A stretch of 64,000 bases of DNA, taken from positions 3,968,001 through 4,032,000 of the forward strand of contig CM106586.1 in the NCBI GenBank assembly GCA_048013815.1, written 5' to 3'. Source of the DNA: Setoptus koraiensis. Taxonomy: Eukaryota; Arthropoda. The notes under the pieces are model-generated. The model was not told the origin of the DNA. It did not search any database and worked only from the letters and a program-made list of their open reading frames with translations. Made by a program: the position numbers and the translations under genes. Below, one piece after another: positions 57,795-64,000 of this stretch. How positions within the stretch are numbered: the stretch's first letter is position 1; each line of letters opens with the position of its first letter.

Positions 57795-60700
57795 GTTCCG
57801 TGAGCGAGCCATCATTGAATGTGAGTGACTCTGGGTCAAATAGTGATTATTATTATATACACAGCAATAGTGGTGGTGGTGGCGGTGGTCATGTAAGGTC
57901 TAACGATGGTATGAGGCTGCTCAACGGAAATAACCGACGACTATCTACGACACCGCCGTTAGATGGAAATAATGTTTTATTATATAATAATATAAATGTG
58001 CCTAATAATAATAGTAATAATAATAGAAACAATATTGTTAGGATTGGTGGTAGACGGAACAATGATATTAAATTGATTGATGCACTCGGCAACATGACAA
58101 CGAGGTCAGCGAGTGTCAGCAACAACAACAATGATCACTCTATTCGCTCATCTAGGTCTAAATGGTTGCACAACAAACAAATGGTTGCACAGGTACAGGT
58201 GCCGGGTTTTGCATCTTTTGCATCTCGTGCACCAGTCAGGTTGCAAACAGGCGAACAGAGGCCAGCATCAAGCGCCGCCAATGTCACCATGCCAATTAAT
58301 AAATATCTCCAAGACGACACTCAATCCAGGGCCCCATTACCAAGCAATAGCAGCAACATGCACATTCAACTAGCTAGACAGCAACAAATATTGGCCACCA
58401 ACAAAGGTATCGCAGGCAATATAGAGGACAGATACACAATTACAACAAATACACAAGCCAACAATGAGCGATTTTATGGTGCAACAAGACAGAGAAGCGG
58501 CGGCGGCAGCAGATTGAAAATGCATAAATTAGAACAGACTAGGCCGCCCGATATCGCGCCAGCCGACAGCAGCTCGTTGTTTATTGAGACAGCAAAATCC
58601 AGCGAGGGTTCGCTCACAAATAGACGACAGCGGCAGCAGGCAAGATTATCCACACCGAATCGCTACTCCAGTGCCCCCCGCATGCAATTAGTTGCAGCAA
58701 CAGCATCCTTACTTTTAGAGACGACAACACCAACAACCGCAATAACATTTGTGCCTTCTTTATCTACAGCAACAACTTTATCATCGTCACCGGCGGCAGC
58801 CACAAGCACCGACAGCAACCACAACAGCCACAACAACCACAACAGCCACAACAACCACAACAGCCACAACAACCACAACAACAGCAACAACAGCAACAGC
58901 CACAACAGCCACAACAGCCACAACAGCCACAACAGCCACAACAACCACAACAACCACAACAACAGCAACAACAGCAACAGCCACAACAGCAACAACAGCC
59001 ACAACAACAACGAGAGGCCTCTCGCGTTATTATCCGTTCCCTTACGCAATAACAATGACAACAGTACAATTCTTTTACACTCATCAACGGCATCAGCCAC
59101 CATTATAAGCAGCAGTCCAGGCTATAGCGGCAATTCCTCCTCCGACGAGCATTGTTCATCGGGCACGATGACAGGCGCCAGCGACAACAATGACAACGGA
59201 GCAGCTTGCAATAATGATGATTATAATAGGCCCGCGATGATTGAGCAACCACCACTTCTCACTAACAGCAACAACGACGACCCAGCCACAGCTCAACAGC
59301 GACAAACAACCACAAATAATGATGAAAGCCTCGCCAATACTGCCACTGGATACACAAATACCGGGTACGCGCACTCGGGACACGCGGACCCGGGATACGC
59401 GGATAATAGACACACAGACACTGAATATGCGGCGGCGGCGCCGCTCAGGAGAGATCGGCGTCATCCGCTGGCAACTGGGGGCGCCCAACAAACAAACTCT
59501 CGCGACGACCCAACAGACGGCTCAATTAAGCTTAATTACGCGCCTAATGGATCACCGAGCCTCAACTCGTCAACGCCAGCGCCAGCCGCCATGACCATGG
59601 CGCATCAGTTAATTAATCAAAATTCGCCCAATTATTCCAATGGTAACCATGACAATAACGATTCCAGTTCGCAGCACACCAACAGCAACAACAACAGCGA
59701 CAGCGACAACAACAGCGACACCAACAGCAACTACAATAAAACAATAATCACAACTAGTAATAACGATTTAAGCAATTCAACTGCACTAGCTCAAACGTCG
59801 TCATTTGATCACACGGCCACACTGACGGACGGACAATCCCTGGGCCTTCGATCGCCGTCGCCCCTTATTAGCTCATTGGCGGGCCCAGACAACAGTGACG
59901 CAACAAACGGCAACCAAAACAATCTTGTCGTTGGCTCAACGCTGCTGGCCCCTGCAACAAACGGCAAGCCAAAATCGGGCCCCAATCCGTCGGATCAAAT
60001 GGCTGGCTCAATGTTGCCCATGGCGCCATCTAGCAGCTCTATCGATAATAGTTTGTCGTTGTCGCTGTCGTCGTCATCTCAAGTGTCGGCTCAGTCTAAT
60101 GTCCCAAGCAATTTGTTGGTACCATACGACGAGCGATGCGCCAATTTCACAATAGGCAGATCATTCAGTGACGGCGGCGAGTTCTACTCGCCAAATTATC
60201 CGGACAATTATCCAAACACAACTGATTGCGTAAAACGAATCGAAGGTAAGTCGCAACTTTCGCACACTTCCGGTTCATTTAGCATGCCTTTTCTGGGGGC
60301 TGACTCTCGGCTGCTCTGTCGGGCCGCCAGATTTGTGCGGCCAGTTGAGCTGACGAGTTGCTGACGAGTTGCCGGCGAGTTGCCGGCGAGTGAAATCTGG
60401 CCAGTTCCGACAGGTGAAATCTGGCGAGTCGGGCAAATTGGGCAAAGTGGGCAAATTGGCAAATTTTGGCGATTCGCGCGTCTAGCTGCGCCATGTCACG
60501 GCGCGCGCGCTGCAACAGCGCTGCCATACGGCGACAACATAAACCATGACAACGTGGGGCCCGGTCGCCAACGGGCGCGTGCAACGTAAAAATAGTGGCC
60601 CCAATTAAAAACAAATCACAGTTGCGCGGACCGGACTTGGCGCGAGCTGCATGCCGTGCATATTTGCGCTGTTAATCATGGAGGCGAACGAGGCGCAAAA

Positions 60701-61159
60701 AACAAAGCAAAACAAACGATTGTTTGTGTTTGCAGAGAGGGGGCCCGCGGCGTGACAGTAACATGACATAAGTTATTATAATTGATTTTGCCCAGTCAAT
60801 TCGGCCGCCGCTGGCCGGCAGACATGATAGGCGAGCGGGCCCAACGTGTAAATTGACTTCTAATGCAACTGGCTGCTTTGTCTCAGCGGCCACTGACCAG
60901 ACTGAAAAACGGGGCCCCTGCCGGCCATTGGCTGAGCTGTCGTCGGCCAGACACTAAGTGGGACAGTTATTTAGTTGGCTAGTTAGTTAGAGTGCGTTAG
61001 TTAGTTGGGGCGCCGGCAGCTAGGAGCGCAGTGAGACAATGTGACCGAGCCAGCGCGACGCAAATAATAAAGGCGCCAAATAATGTTGTCATTTAAATGG
61101 AAATGCCCACCCTACTATTAGCAACGACGGCGGCGGCGACGGCGGCGACGACGACGGCA

Positions 61160-61202
<43 letters not shown>

Positions 61203-63701
61203 AACCATTTTGACGGAGCTTGCAATATGCAAATCCGTTATGTGCACCGTTATGTAACGCGCAGTGTTTTGGCGGGCGCGTGTACGTGCTTGTGTCACTA
61301 TTTCACTTAGCGGCACGTAGCGGCGGCCCCAGAGTGATTGTTGCAAAAGTTGTTGTTGGCGTCGTGGTCGTTGTTGCTGTTGCTGTTGCTGTTGTCGTTG
61401 TTGTCGGCGTTGTCGCTGGCTGAACGCTAGCAGCGACAGCGGAGAAGAAATCCAAATTCTTGTTTCGGCGCACCTAGCAGCCCGGCAAGTTGGGGCCCGT
61501 TGGGCCCGCTCGCCGGCGCCCGTGCGACGCACGGGCGAGGCGCATCGCCGAGTGAGCCAGTGAGGCGGCCAGCGGCGGGCCGGGCGGCTTTAATGAGACG
61601 ACAAGTTGGTAGTTACACCAGCCACTGCATTAGCGCTTGCCACTAGCGAGCTGCCGCGTACGGCCGCTAGTTGTTGCGTCGCTGCTGCTGCCGCCGCCGT
61701 CACTGCTACGTTAGTTACGTAACTTAAACAAAACTACCCCTGGCTGCATCATTTATCACCCTCAGCCTGGCCCCTTCTGGCGCCCCTTCGGTGCTACTCT
61801 GGCCGGCTGGCTCGCTGGGACGTGAGTAGCTGCAATGCCACCAGTTTGGCGACACACAGCGCGACTCGCTGCCAAAAGCCAGAGTGTTATTGTCGAGCTA
61901 CTGGCACACACGCACACTCACGCCGACATGAGCGATATCCAGTTGGAATCCGGTTGGAATCCAGTCGCAAGAGAGCGCCCCAATAGTTGGCAATAACGGC
62001 TCGGCTCGACGAGAACCCGTCAAGTCATTAGCAAACAGTGTGTGCATGCTGATTCGGGCACAACTTCGCCAGTGTCGCTCGGCTACAGCTAGCACTGGTT
62101 ACATATCGCTGATATTGGGCGCCCGATACCGGAATCTCGTGCCAGTTTGTCCGACGATGCGGCGCGCGAAAATATAGCGCCGGCCCGACTGCAACCTGCA
62201 ATTGTTTTTCCCGTTTCGCCGCATCCTTGCGAGCTGCCGGCCCGACCGTCCGAATGTCCGACCCGACCGTGCGAATGTCCGGCCCGACCGTCCGACTATC
62301 CGGCAACTCAGTTGCCTCAACTGCCGGGGTACCGCTGGCATCGCCCACTGGAACAAGCGATCACTCAGCTCGCCAGCTCGCAGCACCAGAGTCCGTAGCC
62401 AGAGTCCGGCAGCCAGGGTCTGGTTGGCGTTGGCTGGTGCGCGCGAGCTGCGGGCTACGAGCTTGTGCAACGTGGGGCCCAGTGCCGACAAGATTGGGCC
62501 CGGTTGCACTTTTCGCCGGGCCAATCTATCAGCGATCAGGTGATTGGGGCCAGCCCGACGGACCGATGGACCGATGAAGCGATGAATTGAATAATTGAGC
62601 CAATTCTGCGTGTCAGCGAGTTTGATTGTGTGCGCGAATAGTAATTATTGTTTGATAAATACAAATAACCAGCGTGATATACTGAGTACGTTAGTGACAA
62701 GATGAATTATGCCATAATTTGCCAGACAATATTGCCAGTAGACTCTACCGAGTAGAGTGTATAATATTTTGGGCCACTCACTGGCCGCTGGTTTTGGGCC
62801 GCTGGTTCGGGCAAACGTTTTGGGGCAACCAGCGGCCAGTAAGCGGCCTCAAACGCTTTCCAGCGACCAGGCTCTCGATTGGCACGCCTGGCGCCCACAT
62901 AGGATATTAATTTTGGTTTTGCTGAACGCGTGATATGATGGCGAGCTGATGTAGCGTAATTGCTTTTGGGGCGCTTGAGCTGGAAAATGGGCAAAACGGG
63001 AAAGTCGTTGCGGGGCCCCAGTTGTTGTGCCATGCTGCCTGCGTCTGACCTGACGTTTGACTTGCACCCAACTTCAGCTGCTGCTGTCGAGACCTTTACC
63101 CGCACGGCCGGCCCGGCCGGCAGTCAAATTTGTGCCAAGTCCGCCTGGCCGGCAGCAATATTTGCAATATAACCCAGCCTGATAAGCCATACGATGCGAT
63201 AGCCGGCTCTTATATGGCCGGTGTGTATCGCGGGCACGCCGTCGACAGTTGAGGTAGCTTCGTGGGGCCCCCGTGCGGCTATAGAGCATATTTGCGGCCA
63301 AGTGCTCGAGTCGATTATTATCCGACAACGCAAAACAACAACAACAACAACAAACAAACAATCAATCAATAACCTCTGTTGTTTCTCTCACACGCTCCCT
63401 CTCTCGCACTTGCAATCTCCCCTGGCCCACTCCCACGCACATATAGCTCCCATGGGCCACTATATAGTAGTTGAATTCAGAGATCAATTTTACATGGAGG
63501 ACTCTCTAACTTGTGAATATGATAGATTAGAAATAAGAGATGGCTCTTATGGTTACTCAAAAGTGTTGGCCCAATTGTGCGGCGATAAATTCCCTCCAGA
63601 AGTCGTTTCTAGTGATAGATTTATGTGGCTCAGGTTCACAAGTGATGCCAGTATTGAATATCCGGGCTTTAAGGCCGTCTTCAAGTTCCTCAAGCAGCCA
63701 A
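57795..63701 (+). CDS. Neto: Neto (neuropilin/tolloid-like) exons 2 and 3: long N-terminal region and CUB1; gene continues past the window
   Basis: Neto is a single-pass membrane protein with CUB and LDLa domains that clusters or modulates ionotropic glutamate receptors; in Drosophila it is needed at the neuromuscular junction. Exon 2 is 57795-60245 and exon 3 is 63447-63701, both phase 1 to phase 1. With the inferred first exon, residues 86-865 are Ser/Thr/Asn-rich and look disordered, with a His-Asn/Ser-Asn repeat (426-490), TGYA-type repeats (about 602-630) and a furin-type RRDRR (636-640). CUB1 runs from Cys866 to about 983 with four cysteines (866, 896, 924, 946), CEYDRLEIRDGSYGYS, and the family-typical RFMWLRFTSD; Asp927 and Asp968 fit calcium-binding positions. 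Splicing creates the expected IEAPMGH junction. The open frame reaches a TTG at 57743, but those codons look like the intron's pyrimidine tract. CUB2, LDLa, membrane segment and tail lie beyond 64000. Confidence 0.93.
58811..59011 (+). repeat. Neto: Coding His-Asn/Ser-Asn repeat in Neto
   Basis: CACAACAGC and CACAACAAC codon blocks give HNS and HNN repeats, including two related segments each ending in NNSNNSNSHN. The tract is a coding microsatellite likely to vary in length between individuals. On the minus strand it forms long spurious Leu/Trp-rich or Cys/Gly-rich frames. Confidence 0.9.
61123..61202. repeat. (GAC/GGC)n triplet repeat
   Basis: GGC-containing triplets on the left grade into about 15 pure GAC units. 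Confidence 0.93.
62238..62301. repeat. 21-bp minisatellite (GGCCCGACCGTCCGAATGTC plus C)
   Basis: Three copies with single-base differences. Confidence 0.9.
62780..62840. repeat. Hairpin with a duplicated, competing arm
   Basis: ACTGGCCGCTGGTT (62780-62793) pairs perfectly with AACCAGCGGCCAGT (62827-62840). A second GGGCCGCTGGTT lies in the loop (about 62796-62807) and competes for the same antiarm. Confidence 0.92.
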
Positions 63702-64000
63702 GTAAGTACATTCTCAGTTGCAGCATTTTATCTATGCCGCTAGTGTATTTATTGATGTGAATATCTCCAATATATCTGATAATATGTGTATGTGTTAGAT
63801 ATTCACATTAATAAATATACATATATATCATCCATCTTGTGCCACCGATGGCCTAACTAACAATGATCAATTGCTCTCTTGCTCTCCTTACTGGTCTTTT
63901 CGCATGGTCGATGATGATCAATTAATTGGCCGATATTCTACAACTGGGGCCCCTGTCGACGTTGCCGCCATGCAAAACTTTATCCCGAATCATCGTTTGT
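63702..64000 (+). other. Neto: Start of Neto intron 3
   Basis: It begins CCAA|GTAAGT in phase 1. The remaining 299 bases are AT-rich, with a small inverted repeat (GTGAATATCT near 63757 and AGATATTCAC near 63798), and show no exon that continues the CUB or CUB2 sequence. Confidence 0.8.

Larger units (their letters stand above)
60246..63446 (+). other. Neto: Neto intron 2 (3.2 kb), splitting the CUB1 domain
   Basis: The donor is GAAG|GTAAGT and the acceptor is ACATATAG|CTCCC after a C/T-rich tract. It splits a codon in phase 1 (G|CT, Ala902). It shares the vocabulary of intron 1: several GGGGCCC words, (GAC)n at 61123-61202, GTT/GCT triplets at 61355-61415, a 9-bp-arm hairpin CGCCCGTGC/GCACGGGCG (61517-61537), a 21-bp array (62238-62301), and a competing-arm hairpin (62780-62840). 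No nested gene seen. Confidence 0.92.

Noticed and set aside
58663-59103. Minus-strand Leu/Trp-rich and Cys/Gly-rich frames
   Set aside because: They are antisense shadows of the Neto His-Asn coding repeat.

Overview
This is animal nuclear DNA: spliceosomal introns with GT/AG ends, AATAAA polyadenylation, and three conserved animal genes. Compact housekeeping genes beside an Asn/His-rich low-complexity protein and very microsatellite-rich introns suggest an arthropod, possibly a mite. That placement is a guess; nothing in the window names the species. I see no plasmid, phage, bacterial or organellar gene, and no recognisable transposase, integrase or reverse transcriptase.

Layout. (1) 1-3192, minus strand: importin-7 (Ipo7/moleskin), a nuclear import receptor, with its 3' end off the left edge. 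(2) 3193-4576: a 1.4 kb head-to-head intergenic space that should hold both promoters, with an E2F-like site on the NAE1 side. (3) 4577-6232, plus strand: NAE1 (APP-BP1), the regulatory subunit of the NEDD8 E1 enzyme, in one uninterrupted exon with an AATAAA eight bases after the stop. (4) 6260-64000, plus strand: a Neto gene (neuropilin- and tolloid-like; auxiliary subunit of ionotropic glutamate receptors). Its CUB1 domain is split between a 2451-bp exon (57795-60245) and a 255-bp exon (63447-63701). I infer that its signal peptide lies in a small exon at 8216-8492. If so, intron 1 is about 49.3 kb (8493-57794) and fills most of the window. Every Neto splice junction seen or inferred is phase 1, and the gene runs off the right edge.

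Intron 1, and the 3.2 kb intron 2, look unlike the gene-dense left end. They are GC- and CpG-rich and dense in a small set of words (GGGGCCC/GGGCCCC, CTGGCC/GGCCAG, GGCGCC, CAAGTTG). They carry a microsatellite or short-unit minisatellite every 1-2 kb and many perfect or near-perfect short inverted repeats. Several inverted repeats have the order arm-arm-loop-antiarm, as expected from short inter-strand template switching during replication. No convincing nested gene, RNA gene or intact mobile element was found in them; the open frames there look like by-products of GC-rich and triplet-repeat DNA.

The three genes are not an operon and have no shared biochemical role. The main biological interest is the Neto gene: a giant first intron, a very long disordered region ahead of CUB1 with a furin-like site, and an unusual intronic sequence vocabulary.
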